Notes: a model not told the origin generated them from the letters alone. A stretch of DNA of 64,000 nt from Calonectria ilicicola (GCA_020809705.1 CP085833.1:2976001-3040000); one strand, 5' to 3'; shown: positions 10,285 to 23,467, numbered from the stretch's first letter. A program made the numbers and translations.

Positions 10285-13200
10285 TTAGAAGAATTTCGCC
10301 ATGGCCCTGCTAAGATCGATAAAGTCAACCGGCTTTGTGACATAGTCGCTGAACCCTGCTGCAGCACACTTGTCCTGCACGTCAGACATGACGTTCGCAG
10401 AGAGTGCGATAATGGGCATGCAGGGGAGCCTAGAAGCTTGTTCCCACTGTCGAATTTCGCGGCAGGCCTGATAGCCATCCTTGCGCGGCATATGGAGATC
10501 ACACTGTTTTCATTCCATTAATCAATCACGCCATTTAAAATTACTACAAGCAAAGAAAAGAATCTTACCAGAATGAGTGAGTAGTGCTGATGTGGTTTGG
10601 AAAGCACCATGCTTGTGCACTCAGCTCCATCAACTGCAATCTCGACGTCGACGCCAATCTTCTTGAGATATTTCTTGAGCACCTTCTGATTGACTGGATT
10701 ATCCTCGACCAGCAACACTTTGTAGCCTTTATTACCCATGCGTCGTTCAATTTCCATGTAGCTAGCCTTCTGATTTTCTACCATTTGTTGTGCTGTTGAA
10801 CGATTCCGATCAATGCTCAGATCTCGCATCTTGTTGGGATCGAAAATGACAGCGAATCGTGATGGCTTGACCGGCTTATAAATAAACGTAGCCAGATTCT
10901 CAGAAAGGAATTTCTCATGTTTGGTATCGGTTGCCAGTTTCATGACAGATTGGCGCTGCACTGAGTCTGATAAAACCAATATCGTCGTCTTGTCAATAGA
11001 TTGCGATCTGGTAATTTCGTCCATCAGTAAAATGATGGCTTCTGGCGAAGGTAGGTTGATGACAATGTGGGTGAACTTGATTGGATCTTCGCCTCCAATC
11101 AGAGTGTGTGCCTCCTCCGCCGTGGCTAGCGCCGTGATTTGATGAGGAACATCCTTCGGCAGTGTCATTTCTATGTGCGCTGTGGTGGCCTCCCGGCTGT
11201 GGAACTGAGGGCATATAATGAGGATTGAGTACATTAGAGGACGCAGATCTTCGGGCTGACCAGTAGCACCATGCGCAAGACTTGAGCTAGGTGAACTTCG
11301 ACCAGAGGGCATCTCTAATTTCATCTGGGACAAGTCCTGTCCACTGGCCTTTGCAGCTTCACTAAATCTAGCGAGCCCCGTGTTTACCGATGTTGTAGAT
11401 GACTGATCTGTCGCCTGTGATCGGCCAGAAAACACGGATTGGTTTGAGCTACCAGCGGAACCATCCCCAGGAGAAACAAGTTCGATTTCGGGACCAGAGC
11501 CAGGAATCTGTGATTCTTCTTGGTGATGTGGTGGAGGCAAGGGCTTGATATTTGAAGGCAAGCTCTCAACCACCTCTGGTTTCGGGGTGAAGAGAGCCGT
11601 CGGGACTGGGCTGTCTGGCAAATTAGGGCGATCTTCTGCTGTTGGAAGCGAGAACTTCGCTGTGAATGTGAAAGTCGACCCTTTTCCAGGGACAGCTTTG
11701 CCTTCCATCCTACCACCGTGGAGCTCGGCGAGTTGTCGCGAAATGACTAGACCCAGACCACTACCTCCATGCTGACGGGTACTGCTTCCATCAATTTGAC
11801 TGAATGGCTTGAACATGAGCTCTGCTTCTTCCTCGGAAAAGCCACGGCCAGTATCTATAACGGCAAACTCAAGCATGATTTCATGCTCCCTGACGTGGGT
11901 CCCGGGCTCGATGTATACTCGACAACGGCTGAAAACTTCACCCTCTGAAGTGAACTTGATGGCATTTCCAATCACGTTGAGGAGAACCTGACGTATGCGG
12001 ACCTTGTCACCTTTGACCCAAGCAGGCACATCTGCCTCGACGAGGTAATTGAGCTCCAGTCCCTTAGCAATAGCCATGGTTGAAACAAGCTCGTTGACAT
12101 CTTCAATCAGTGATCGTGTATGGAACCACTCGAATTTCAGTTTCATCATGCCGGCATCAACCTTTGAAAGGTCAAGAATATCATTGATGATCATGATTAA
12201 ACTATTCGCACTTGTTTGGATCGTATTGGTATAGTCGAGTTGTTCCTCGTTCAAAGTGGTGTCTTGGAGGAAACTGACCATTCCAGATATTCCAATAAGC
12301 GGGGTTCTGATTTCATGCGACATGTTGCTCAGAAACCTGCCCTTGGTCTCCATTGCCTCTTTAAGCTTGGTCTCGAGGAGCTTGAGGTCATTGATATCAG
12401 TTGCTGAACCGAAGTAGGAACTAGCTCCTCGGCCGAAGTCAATAGTGTCTATCTCAACACATCGAATAAGATGCCATCTGTATTCGCCCGACTTCGACAA
12501 TAGTCGAACTTCGGTGGTATAGGACACCCTGCCGTTGCTATCAGTGGCAACTTTAACAACACCTTTGCGGGCCAACTCAGTGAGATCCGCTGGCCACTCA
12601 TGAACAGAGCTGTTGCTGCCCGAACTGTTGTTGCGAGAGAGGGAGTGCACCGAAGAAGCGGCAGACTCTTGGCCTACTTGGAAGTTTTGTATATGGATCG
12701 TACTTGTCGAAGTTGCTTCAGAGGACAGAGATCCTCGGTATACTTTGCTATCATTCTCACGCTTACGACCCTTGGGAGTAGGCGGTTGAGTGGTGGGGAT
12801 TCTGCATTTAGCAAGGTCATCAGGATGAACAAAATCCATAAAGCCAAGCCCTAGTGAGTCGGAAAAGCTTTGGCCTGTATATGACAACCACTGGTCGTTA
12901 GCAAAAGTAATGCCCTCATCTTCAGTAGCGGTAAAGATAATTTGAGGAATCAAGTTGGCCAACAACCGATGTTTAGCTTCTGAGGCCTCGATTTCCTCCT
13001 GTCGAGCTGCTTTTAGCTCTGCAATGTGCTGGTCATGTATATCCATGTAAGAGCCGAGGAATTGCATAATAACGCCCCTCTTGTCCTTAGACGCGACAGC
13101 CCTAGCGTAGAACCACCGGTATGCTCCATCGAAGCGCTTAATCCGAACAGTACGGGAAAACTGCTCTCCCGTCCGTACGGAGTGGCTCCATGCCCTCAAA

Positions 13201-16200
13201 TAGTCGTCCCTATCATCTGGGTGAAGACTTCCCCAGGGGTCTGCAGCGAGATCGGATGTTGTTTGTCCTCGGTACGAGAGATACCGGCTATTCACCCAAA
13301 CAATCTCGCCAGTTTGAGGCAGGGCAACAAAAACATGAGCCGGAAGAGAATCCAAAATAAGACCTTTTAATCGATCGGATGGTGGAGGCATGTCGACTGC
13401 AGTTGTCATCGAGGTGCTTCGAGATGGTGGAGGGAGGGGCGATTGTTTTGCAGCCAGTGTGGAGCTTGGTGGCAATGATTGGAAAGTGGACGCGAAGTCT
13501 GCTCCATATGAATGCAGCATGGTATGGCTATGGCGGTGCTGGTGCCCCTTCACGAAGTCAGATCCCTTCTCAGCAGTTTCATCATTGCTGAGAGCCCTAG
13601 AGGCATTAGAACCAGCTTCCTGTGATTCTGAGGGGGCCAATGTCTTGGTCGCATCAGCAGTAGCGTCTGCTGTGCTGTGAGCAGCACCATCGGCAGTTTC
13701 CTCCTCAGCTTCGAACATATCTTGCAGCGACGAAGCATTGATCAGCCTCGAGTTTCGTTTCTCAGCAGGCGAGCCCTCTTTGGAACCTCTTCGAGGTCGC
13801 GGCACGCCTGGACCCATAGACTCCTGTCTGATCGGCGGTGTCCTCTTGATCGCACCGAAATATCCTTCACCTTGAGACAGACCAGCTGGGCTCGAAGTTG
13901 TTTGCTGTCGTTTATCCACGATGTAATTCATCGAATTTTGTTCCCACCCAGGTGTACCAAGTGGTGATCCAGTCGCACTCTTGGAGACAGCAGAGTAGTC
14001 GCTCGGGCTAGTCATGCTCCCAGCATGAGATTGATGAGGAACGAGGTCGTCAGCCGACAAAAATGCAATGTTCTCCAAAGGACGCCCATCGGGAGCAACA
14101 GCTCCAAAACCTGCTGTCGGTGGTCGCTTTCGTTGCATCCCTGCCAATTCGGTTTCCAAGTTGGTGTAGTGTCGAGCCAGGGAGAAGCTTGTGGCCATGT
14201 GCGGTGCCAGATGCTCAAGAGAGTGCCTCAAACTAGAAGGGTATGGAATAATCGGGCTCAAAATAGACAATATGGCGATCGGAGCAGGTTTATCTTTCTT
14301 GATGCTATCAGGACTATGACGGCCGCCAGCATCAGTACCAACAACACTTTCAGCCTTGCCCCGCGAATTGGACTTGTGTTCCATAACAGTATTGTCTAGT
14401 TTGAAAGGGTGGACTGGCTTCGAGAGGAGTACATGGGACAGTGGAATATGAAGTACGGTCCATGAGTTGTCAACACCGATTGCCTCTGGAGGGGGGATTC
14501 CAGTGTAGTCGGTTGTACCTGCCCCAGGATTGAATGAATCTTCGTCTACCGTGGCATCTGTAAAGAAGGGATTCTCTTTCGGATCAGCACGGACAGCGGG
14601 GGAAGGGGCTGGCGATTGCGACCAAGGAGAGGGCGGTGCCTGTTCAAACTCCTCGTATTTGGGGGTTGGAGGTTGTGGCTTGTCCTCTCTTAACCGACTC
14701 TCCAAACGTGACGCGAATGCCTTTGCTCTTTCACCTGAATGGGTCTTGCTGCGAGTAGGTATACGAGCCGCAGAGGCTGCCGCGTTAAAGATGGATGATA
14801 GCTTTGAGAAGGATTCGGACCGTGGTCTATGGGTTGGTTTGCTGATTGTGTCAGGCGTGGTATCCTTCGGGGTGAATTTTTGCTGGCCAGACTGATCGGG
14901 AGCTTCTTGGGTAAGATAGGGATACGTTCTGGTGAGCGCTATGGTCTTTCCACGTTCAAGCACCCGCATAATACCGCTGTGATCAATGAGAGGGTCTGCT
15001 TCATAGTCGAGTGCTTGCAACACAGGTAGCACACGGCCCTGGCCTTCTTTCTCTGCGATGAGAGGGGCTTCCCAACTTGGGATGTGCTCTTCTCTGGCAT
15101 CGTGTTCGTCAAGAGCCATCTTATTGAGGGGGGGGTAGTCATCAGATGACGACTCAGTCGAGCGTGGTGGGGGATAATTACTTTGACTCCTCATGTAAGA
15201 CGGGCGACGGGAGGTGGCGGGGGATCGCTCTTGAGCCTTTTCCTTGTTTTCTTCATATGTTGTAAATGAATGCCGACTCAAAAGCCCCGGTCGAGCAGCC
15301 GCAAAATGAACCTTCAGTGTATCATCTGGGCTAGGCACAACACCTTCGGATCGGGTTTGATCACTGTTAAGAACCATACTACTGCGCCCATCCTTAGCCA
15401 TGTACCCGAGACTCAGATCATCTTCCTTGTGCTCGTTGTAAGTAGCCTTCTGGCCCCATGGCACATTTTCAATATCCGTAGTGTCAGCTGGCACAGCCAA
15501 GGTAACACGTTCGGCCTTGTAGACATCCCTCATGATCTGAACCACCGTGTTCCACCATGCTTCAAGTCCAGGCTCCGCGGTCAGCATGAGGGAAAGATCG
15601 TAAAGGTTAGGGCTGGGGAAATCCAGGTTTTCTGGCTGAGGTGACATAACAGAAGGGTTAAAGGTAAAGGTAGAAGCTGGAGTTGAATTTCCGGATAACA
15701 CCTTGTCTTGAGCACCCATTCCGATAGTCTCAAATGAGGCGAAGCCGGTATAGCGTGGTGCACCAGTAGGAGATAGAGTGGTGAAGGGCTTGTGCAAATA
15801 TGAGGGCATGAAGCCAGTGGAACCCATTCTAGGAAACGGATAGGATGGCGTGGCAGCCATTGGGGCGGGAGTTGCAGGACCACGAACAGTGGCACCGGAC
15901 TCGGTAGATGTCGTGGTTAAGATGGAGGCTTGCAATGGAGAACTGGATAGTGCCTCTTCGGGGATAGGCGAAACCCGCGCCTTGTCTCCCGGACTTGGCA
16001 ACAATCCTCTGGCAGAAAGTTCCCTTCGTTCAAGATCCCTAGCTAATTTTTCTCGGTACTCGATGAGCTGTTGCTGTGATGAGGTTAGACCTGGGGCGGG
16101 GCTTCCATAACTTGATCGACGGGGCCTCGAGGGGCTCTCCCGGGGAGCAGCAGGGGACAGGTCGGGAGCTGTAGTGGATTCCCACTGTTCAGGCACAGGA

Positions 16201-16562
16201 ATGAAAGGATCGTCGACTATTTGGGACTTCATTGTCGTGGTTGTGAGTGGGGAGCTTCCTAAGGCATCGGGCGGCGAAGAGGGCAGGTGGCGGTCCATCA
16301 TTGCGTCACTAGTGGTCGTCGTCGCATTCGGGGCGGCTGGCGCAGTCGCAGTCGCAGTCGAAATCGAAATCGAAGCCGACACTGGCATTACACGTCCATC
16401 TCTGGCAATGGTAGAAAAATGAGAATTTTGAGCTGGTTGGAGCTGCTCGCTGGGACTAGGACTTGCGGAGCGGAGGCGAATGGGCAAGCTGAAAGATCGC
16501 GTCGAGAGGCCAGGAGCCAAAGCAGGACCGTCGTTGTTCGAAGACGAGACAAGACTTGGCAT
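10285..16562 (-). CDS. PAS-type hybrid histidine kinase with pseudoreceiver and receiver
   Basis: Exon 1 is 16562-10569 and exon 2 is 10503-10285, giving 2070 residues. In order: a long Ser/Pro-rich N-terminus (1-300); a GAF-like segment starting NLYDLSLMLTAEPGLEAWW (about 318-400); disordered sequence to about 1050; PAS/PAC 1 (about 1060-1180); PAS/PAC 2 (about 1190-1390, with a roughly 60-residue Ser-rich insert); HisKA with MSHEIRTP, phospho-acceptor His1416; and HATPase_c with HGGSGLGL near 1600. A degenerate receiver-like domain follows (about 1774-1905; Asn1836 at the acceptor position, Lys1896 kept). The true receiver (about 1947-2068) has LLVEDNPVNQ and acceptor Asp2000. It should autophosphorylate and pass phosphate to an HPt protein upstream of a MAPK or transcription factor; there is no membrane segment, so it is probably cytosolic. 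The last intron (65 bp, phase 0) falls two codons before Asp2000. The fungal HK group number is uncertain. Confidence 0.95.
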
Positions 16563-17590
16563 GCCTCATTCACGAGAGAATAGCGAGGCCAGGCGGCATG
16601 CGCAAGTGGGCATAAGGAGCCCAGAAGCCAGGAGCGGCGGGGAGTCGAGCGAGAGTGGGAAAATGAGGGCGAAGAAAGCGGTCGATGTTGGAATAAAATG
16701 TCCGTTTCACTTGTGGCAATTCCTATCCCCTTCGTAATTGGCAGTGGAGAACAGCGTGAACAAGTCGTAAGTCCGGGTGGGTTCGGTGTCGAAGGGCAGT
16801 GCCGTGTGCTGTCTCTGTGCCTGCGTCCCTAGGCCGGAGGGTCGCAGAGAATAGCAGAGATGGTGGCAGCGATTGCAGTGTCGTGGGTGTGCTGTGGAGG
16901 AGGGCGGAAGTTGGCGTCAGCTTTAGGAAGTCAAGGTGAGGAGCCCTGTCTCTGGTGATGGGCTAGGTACGGGCTATGGTGGACGCAGGCGGGCTCAGGC
17001 TTGGGCTCAGGCTCAGGCAGGGGATTCAAAATCACACCAACAAGCACGAGGAACGGGTTGGAAGTTTACTTTGACAGGCCAATGCTTCAGTCCATGGCCA
17101 TTGCCCATCCAGTTGTTGTCAGGTAGAGTGGCCCCCGTTTGCCCCGTCCCGTTGTCCCCCCAAAAAATGTCAAAACCATGACGGCTAATGGCCCAGCTTG
17201 TGGGAAAAAATGGACATGGTAGGACAGAACTGGGACTGGGCTGGGACATGGTCTGCGATGACGTAGGTGAAGGGGCCACAAAAAAGCGCCCCCCCAGTCA
17301 GCCCCTAGTCAGAATATGCGACATTCCCACTTCTTCCAAGCATCCCTGGCCAACCCAAGGGCCAGCTGCACTGTCACTCACGTCACTCTGTTCTGACTGT
17401 GCCTAGCCTTTCTTTTGTTTCCTTTTTACCTTTTTGTCTGCACCAAATATTCGGCCTCCGCGCCGTCACTGGCTTGACGAGTTCAATGGCTGCCGTCACT
17501 ACTCTAGTTAAGAAGCAACTAAAAACACGCCAAGATTGACGGGATCAAGCAAAGAAGAAATGGCCTGGTCTGCCGGCCGTGGTTTATTTT

Positions 17591-17662
17591 TTGCTTTGCT
17601 TTGCTTGACTTTTTGCTTTGCTCTCGCTCTCGCTCCTACTCTTGCTCTTGCTCCCGCTCCTG
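17591..17662. repeat. low-complexity GCTTT / GCTCTC pyrimidine tract
   Basis: Imperfect repeats of GCTTT run into GCTCTC, GCTCCT and TTGCTC units. On the plus strand the tract is almost pure pyrimidine with spaced G. It lies about 1 kb upstream of the PAS kinase start, possibly in its promoter. Confidence 0.7.
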
Positions 17663-20583
17663 TCCAGCATTCACCTCCTTGCTCCTGTGCAACCTGAACA
17701 TGAAAAGTATTTGTTCTGTTGTACAGCCACAGCCACCACTCACATCCTAGATAATCACTTACAGTACCATGGTATCGAAAACACTTCACTACCCCCTCCT
17801 TGCTTCACCCTGGTAAAGATGCCAACCTGGTTCCCCCTCTCTCCGAACACCTCCGCTGCAACACATCGGGTTCCATACCCCAAGCAAGAAAAACTCCACC
17901 CGCCTACAACTTCTTTCCTACCAGACCAAAGCATGTACCACGCACAAAACCAAAGACACGCCTGCACAGCCGGATTCAAGAGCTGTGCGACGCGCCGGTC
18001 TCTGATCTCGTATCCCATCTTATACGACTCGCCGGTGTTGCTCTGTTCGTCCTTGTTTACGCGGGAAACCGTGTCCTGCGCTGATACAGCTGGGCCAAGC
18101 GTGTACAATGTCCCTCCAGTGCCCATGCATTTGGCTTCTGCACGAATTTTTGGCCGTTGTGCCGGAAGTGGCATTGGTTGCTGATGCAAGAACCAAGGCA
18201 ATGATCGGCGGCGCGCGGGCTGCACCGCTTGACCAACCATCCACCTGCCAATAGGCCATGTACCCAGTACCTTGCCAGTCTTGGGCAGCTTCTCCGACCT
18301 ATGCGTCGACTTAACCTCATGGCCAGGTATTACACTCGCCCGACTCCAAATCCTCTCCAAGATCCTAAACACAATCCAAGTCCATCAACAGCAGCCTCCT
18401 TCAAGCCCTTCAAGCCCCTAAAGCCGCCCTTCCCAAGTCACACCGTACTTCCTCTTGCCAGCCAGAAAAAGCTTGTCGCTCTCCCCCAAGCCGTGATGCT
18501 CCGCATTGCCCTAGAAGCTAAACGCTAGAGCCCGCCGAGGCGTGCTATGTCATGCCCACACACTCCTCGTACCCTTTACATCAAGATCGGCGATCCGCTT
18601 CTCCCAAGAACCTCTCGTCCCAGCTGATAGATTTTGATGAGCAAACCACCGCTAGCGGGCCAAGGCGCATCGCAATCAAGTCACTTCGTCAGCCTCATGT
18701 CAAACAACGTCTCATTCATTGTCCCGCGCTGGCCGTCAGCGTCGTGAACGTCATCACCGGCGGTTGAGCAACGGCCGCCAGCTTCCTTATTCGGTTCTCG
18801 GTCCGCCAAGTACAGGTCGGGTGGCTCTCGGTACCCAGTTGACATCATGCTGACTCCGTCAACGTCGACGCTGGTGAGTACAGTACATGCTCGGGACCAT
18901 TCGTCCACTCTCGCGTCCAGCTGTCGCTTGGCTTCGGCCCATCTCATCACCACCAGAGCATTAATTCTTCGTCCGCTCCTGCTCAGCTCTCCTCCCCGCC
19001 CGTGTCAAGCTTCTCTCACCGACACGGAGACGCAGGCGCGAGTGCAATTTTAGGTATGGCCACCTGGTGGAGAGGCTTTCCTGGGGTCAGCCCTCAATCT
19101 CATTTCTTCACCTGCCTTTGCTGCCCGTACCAGGGTTCACTCAGATTGGGTCTCGGCGTCTCGGCATGCCACGCGCGTCCTCGTGGACGCAGCGGAACTG
19201 GCCTCCGGGGAAGCGAGTTGGCCCCTGCTTGTTTGCTCGTGTGCTGCTGTAATTTACAGCCCTGGCAGCTCACTTACAAGTGACAATTATAGCATAACTG
19301 TCTATACCCTTGACATATCTATTCCCGTAAACCGCCCTACCAATGCTTCGCCGAGCATCATTCCTTGCCTGGATCAACTACCAGTGGCGGGGTGCCAAGA
19401 CAATGATGTTCATTTCTTCACCAGCTGGCAGACGAGGGAGAGACCAAAAGAGACCAAGAGTGAGAGGGACAACTTCTTTCTGTCTTCTCCATCGGCACAG
19501 ACACACCCCACTTGAACGGGACCCTCAAGAGACCACTTTAGGCCCTAACTAGTAGAGGCACCACCCACGACAATGTCATCCAGAACATGGAACAAACCGA
19601 AATGGGAAACGAAAAGAAAAAAAGAAGGGAAAAGAAGCTCGCTTGGCGCCCAATTCAGAATCCTCTTGGATGAAACATCAGATGGAGTCTCCGGTCTACA
19701 ATATCATCATGGTGCTTCGGTTTCAATCCTCGTCTCGTCTCATCACGATCCGTGCGACGACCTTGGCCTGAAGCAGCCGCCAGTTTTGGAGTCGCCCCCA
19801 TGCATGACGTATTTGAATCCTTGGGACGTGCCCTGACGTCAGCGGCGCGCTACCAAGATCCTGGCCCAGATCCAAGTTGGGAAGCGGTCGAGTTGGGCGA
19901 CACGTGTTCGACCCTGTCTCTACTCGGAAAAAGCACAGGTGACCTGACAATGTGGTCTAGGGTAAGTACAGGCTCCGGAATGTTGTGGGACGATGGAGAC
20001 GAGACTGGTGCCCCGTCCCTACATAACAAGCCCTCTCGTCATAGCCTCGCCATCTTCTGGATCTTTTCTGCAGCAGGTACAGGGATCTTTCGCTTCCGAA
20101 TTACCCCTCATGGCTCAGTTTGCAGGCATCTTCCCTTAACCATGTGGCGAACAAGGGGCCGGAAGCCTATTTGTCAACTAGAGCAAAGTCGTAGGCTTCC
20201 TCCATTCTGTAGGAAGAGTCCTTCAATATCAACGGAGGCTAGTGAACTCTCTCAACCACTGCTAGTTCCTAGGATGCGAGAATGACAGGTTAGTGTGACT
20301 TTCAACCACCGACTATCTGCAACCTCCCCGCGTTTGGCGCAACCCCCGACTACGCCACCGACACGCAGCTTATGGCTCGCCGCTCTACAATCCATTTTAG
20401 ATAGATCCAATCCTCATTACAGTGCCGACTTATATAACCTGATGATGACTTCTCAAAAAAGTCAGATTCAAGGTAGATATATTGTGTTGCTTCTCCCCTC
20501 CTAGGTTTTAAACGGGTTCTACAAGCCAAACGAGAATGTATATTGTGTAATTTATTATTTAAAAAATGCAAGTGAGAACTTGA

Positions 20584-20662
20584 CCGGGAGTTGAACCAAG
20601 ATATTTTTCTTAACAATCATCATGGTTTATACTCTAGGGTACACGGGTGCTACCAATGTCTT
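20584..20662 (-). other. degenerate tRNA-like sequence (possible tRNA relic or SINE head)
   Basis: On the minus strand the patch reads TTGGTAGCACCCG, resembling a D-arm/A-box. About 50 bases later comes CTTGGTTCAACTCCCGG, resembling a T-arm/B-box with the GTTCAA loop. The T-stem has one mismatch, no convincing 7-bp acceptor stem closes it, and the spacing between boxes is long. A working tRNA gene is therefore unlikely. An old tRNA-derived repeat, or chance, is more plausible. Confidence 0.25.
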
Positions 20663-21336
20663 GTGCATTGCAATTCACTTTGCTTCCAGCCGTGTTCGGC
20701 ATGACCATGGGATACCCTCGCCACTTTGATAGCACGATTTACCAACCTTGGCACATATCAAAAGGCGATCGCCTTAGCCAAAATGTATCCCATCGTGTCT
20801 AGTGTCTCCGAAGTCTAAGTGAGATACTGATTGAACGCTAATACGGAAAGTCGAGCGCATTGCATGAAAGTAAGAGAAGGGAGGAGGGGGGTAGAACTGA
20901 TCCAACGCCGAGATGGAGGTCTTATTATTCTTCTCCTTGGTAAGATCATCAATAACAATCAAAGCAAGTAGCTTACAGCTAACGTATCTTATCTTATAGC
21001 CATGTGCGACACACAACTTCGAGATAGCATAAAACCTCAATAGAAAACTTCATCAAACTCAACGAGTATAAAAAAGACCCCCGAAGCTAAGACATACCCC
21101 CATTAACACATGAACAAGCATCCAACAGACACAGCTACGATTGAAGGCTACATTTTTGTGTGCCCGACTCACGCGCCTGCCCAAAAACACATAGACAACA
21201 AACCCTGATAAAGCAGGTAGAAAGAAGCTCCAGAAAAAAAAAACACATAATCCCGGAAGGCTTTGCGTAGTTTGACATACTTCCTCTTTAACTCAAACGC
21301 ATGGGCTATTTCTTCTAAATCGCATAAAGCACGTAA

Positions 21337-22160
21337 TTAAGATAGGGATGCTCCCTTGAATCCAAGCTTATGCTTCTGAATGCGTGGGAAGATACCAAGA
21401 ACGATCAAGATAGATAAAATAGCCGTGGCCCACAGCTTCAGCTTGAGAACATTCTTATTGTAGTCTGTGTCGACAGCGCTGACAACAGTGGCAAGGAGCA
21501 GCAAAAAGGTGATGTAGCCACTGTAACGATGATACTTCCATATGGACTTTGCCTTGTCCTCGCCGCCGTAGAGGGATGGAGTAGCCCACATGGTGAAGCC
21601 GACAAGATACTGGATTAGGAGGATCACAGAAGTGATGACACCCATATAACCGTGGAGAGAGTGGAAATGAGGGCCGTTGTTGGAAAACTTGTTGTACTCG
21701 ATGATGGTAACGCCAGCCACCAACAACAAAAATGCGACCAGGTTGAGAATAGCATGAATACGCTGACCAATTCTCTTCTGGTCGGCGGTGTGTGTTGGTT
21801 GCAAGGCCAAGATGGACTGCGCCAGAGTGAGGATTGCCAATGATTGGGCAAGCGGATGACCAGAGAAGAGGATCAAGGGTTTGGTGAGCACGCTGGCCCA
21901 AATGAGCACAACCAGGAGGACAACGCCCAACTGGGCGAGGATGCCGGTTCCTATTGACGAATACTGTTAGGTGGGGGGTCATTGGCCGTCATGAGCGGCT
22001 TGCAGCACGTACCAAGCACGAGGTTCTTGAGCATGGGGACGCCTTCTTCTTGAGCAGCATCGCCTGGCCGGCCGAGGAGCGGTTCAGTCTCGCGCTGGCC
22101 TACGTCGTCCGGCTCTCCATCAAGATATGGACGATCGGGGGTGCCTATTGTGCTTGACAT
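21337..22160 (-). CDS. cytochrome b561 domain membrane protein
   Basis: Exon 1 is 22160-22013 and exon 2 is 21950-21337 (intron 62 bp with a CTAAC branch), giving 253 residues that start MSSTIG. After a soluble N-terminus of about 50 residues with an acidic ETEPLL stretch, the protein has about six hydrophobic helices (from about residue 55 to 245). The four-histidine pattern of eukaryotic cytochrome b561 is present: His81 in SGHPL, His115 in RIHAIL, His149 in HFHSLHGY and His190 in KYHRYSG. These would bind two b hemes for transmembrane electron transfer, classically from ascorbate to ferric iron or a semiquinone. No DOMON domain or signal peptide is attached. Unlike plant and animal members, the fungal substrate is unknown. 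EPLL could be a dileucine-type sorting signal (inference). The gene diverges from the allantoicase gene and shares 1.46 kb of intergenic DNA with it. Confidence 0.92.
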
Positions 22161-23418
22161 TTTGAGGATATGTTGGGGAATCTGCGTGGGTTTGATGCGG
22201 CTGGGGCTGGGACAAAGGCTATCCGGATTGTTCGGTGACGGGGTGAAGCAGAAGGTGATGGTTTTGGTGAGTGATGGGACAGCCACAAAAACGCGAATCT
22301 AATCTTGATGATGCAAGGCGCGAGCGGGGGGGCGTTCCGGTATTAAATCCTGCGCCGTGTTGAACCAGAACGCGATTGGAGAAGCAGAGCAGGGGAGCTG
22401 CGATGAGATCTATCAAGGGCAAAATCCGGATTAACATCAAATTTCCAGATGTCCGGACATCAAGATTGAGGTTGAGGGCGGGAACATGCGGTTCGTTCCG
22501 TCGCCGATGACAAATTGCGCGAGCCCATCAACAATTGAGCTGAAAACCGAAGACCCTGGGGCGTTCTGCCTGTCTACGAGGGCGCCTGGTCTTCATTTAG
22601 TGCTACAGGTGCCTGGAACCTTTCGCCTCGACTACATCAGTGACGCCCGCGGAACCCTTCAAGCTTTGGCCTATCATGGCGCAGCTTTTGCAATCCGTTA
22701 CTGAAGGCGCGGGGTAGTGCTGTGGATTCGCTAGGCCACCACAAATCCCACCATGGCGCCCCATCATCGCGTCAGAGATCGAGCCGACCAGGCTCGTCGT
22801 ATTCATTACTCGATGAGATTGAGCAACACCCGCTCAAGCAACCATGATAAGCCTCCCCTCCTCACCCAGGGCTTAACCATCTCAGCGTTGGAGACAGGGT
22901 ATGCGAGCTGTGACTTTGTAACCGGTTTCATCCTCGCATGGGCTCCGACAAATGCCGTCGCAGTTCCGAGCGGGTTTTTTTGGGTTCAGCGAACACGATC
23001 AATAAGGCAAGTCAACAGATCAGCCAACCAGCCACACTTCCCCGGATTTTGATGCTTTGGGTAGTCAAGAGTGTGACTAAAGACCCGGCAAATACCTCTA
23101 ATTATTAATTTAGCCCGGGGAACTGAATGGATATAAGGATTTATGGGTCAATCGGAAGACAGTGTAATGGGATAGGCAATCATTTCCCATGTAATCGTAG
23201 GCTTCAGTTATTTTGTCCAATTTTTATTCCATTCCAATTTTACACATCGTCATATTCAGAGAAGTTCCCAGCCGAGAAGCATGATGCGACACCAAATAAT
23301 AAGAAGGTTGCAACGGACCTGTGGGTTGGAATTAGCGTCCTATTCCTTTGCCTGACACTCCCGTTTTTGGCACGGCGCCGGCGCTCGTGCTGGCCTCAAT
23401 AGGTGCGCCGGCGGCCAC

Positions 23419-23430
23419 CGGAAGTGGCCG
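23419..23430 (+). promoter_or_regulatory. CGG-N6-CCG palindrome, candidate UaY/Ppr1-type binding site
   Basis: CGG, six bases (AAGTGG), then CCG followed by A, centred about 200 bp upstream of the allantoicase ATG. CGG-N6-CCG is the known spacing for the Zn2Cys6 regulators UaY (purine use, Aspergillus nidulans) and Ppr1 (yeast). The left flank is C rather than the preferred T. The spacing and location fit purine-induced expression, but a single palindrome can occur by chance. Confidence 0.5.
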
Positions 23431-23467
23431 AGATGTCCCCTCACTGCAGCTGCGATCTCGCAGTTGC

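Larger units (their letters stand above)
16563..21336. other. long intergenic region, no convincing gene
   Basis: About 4.8 kb between the 5' end of the PAS kinase gene and the 3' end of the cytochrome b561 gene. The first 1-2 kb probably holds the kinase promoter and a long leader. It contains a CT-rich simple-sequence tract (17591-17662). The part from about 20.3 to 21.3 kb is more AT-rich and includes a tRNA-like patch. Open frames up to 205 residues have no domain and random-looking composition. Confidence 0.55.

Noticed and set aside
17755..18372. 205-residue open frame on the minus strand upstream of the PAS kinase
   Set aside because: No recognisable motif, overlaps equally long frames on the other strand, and sits in probable promoter or leader sequence.
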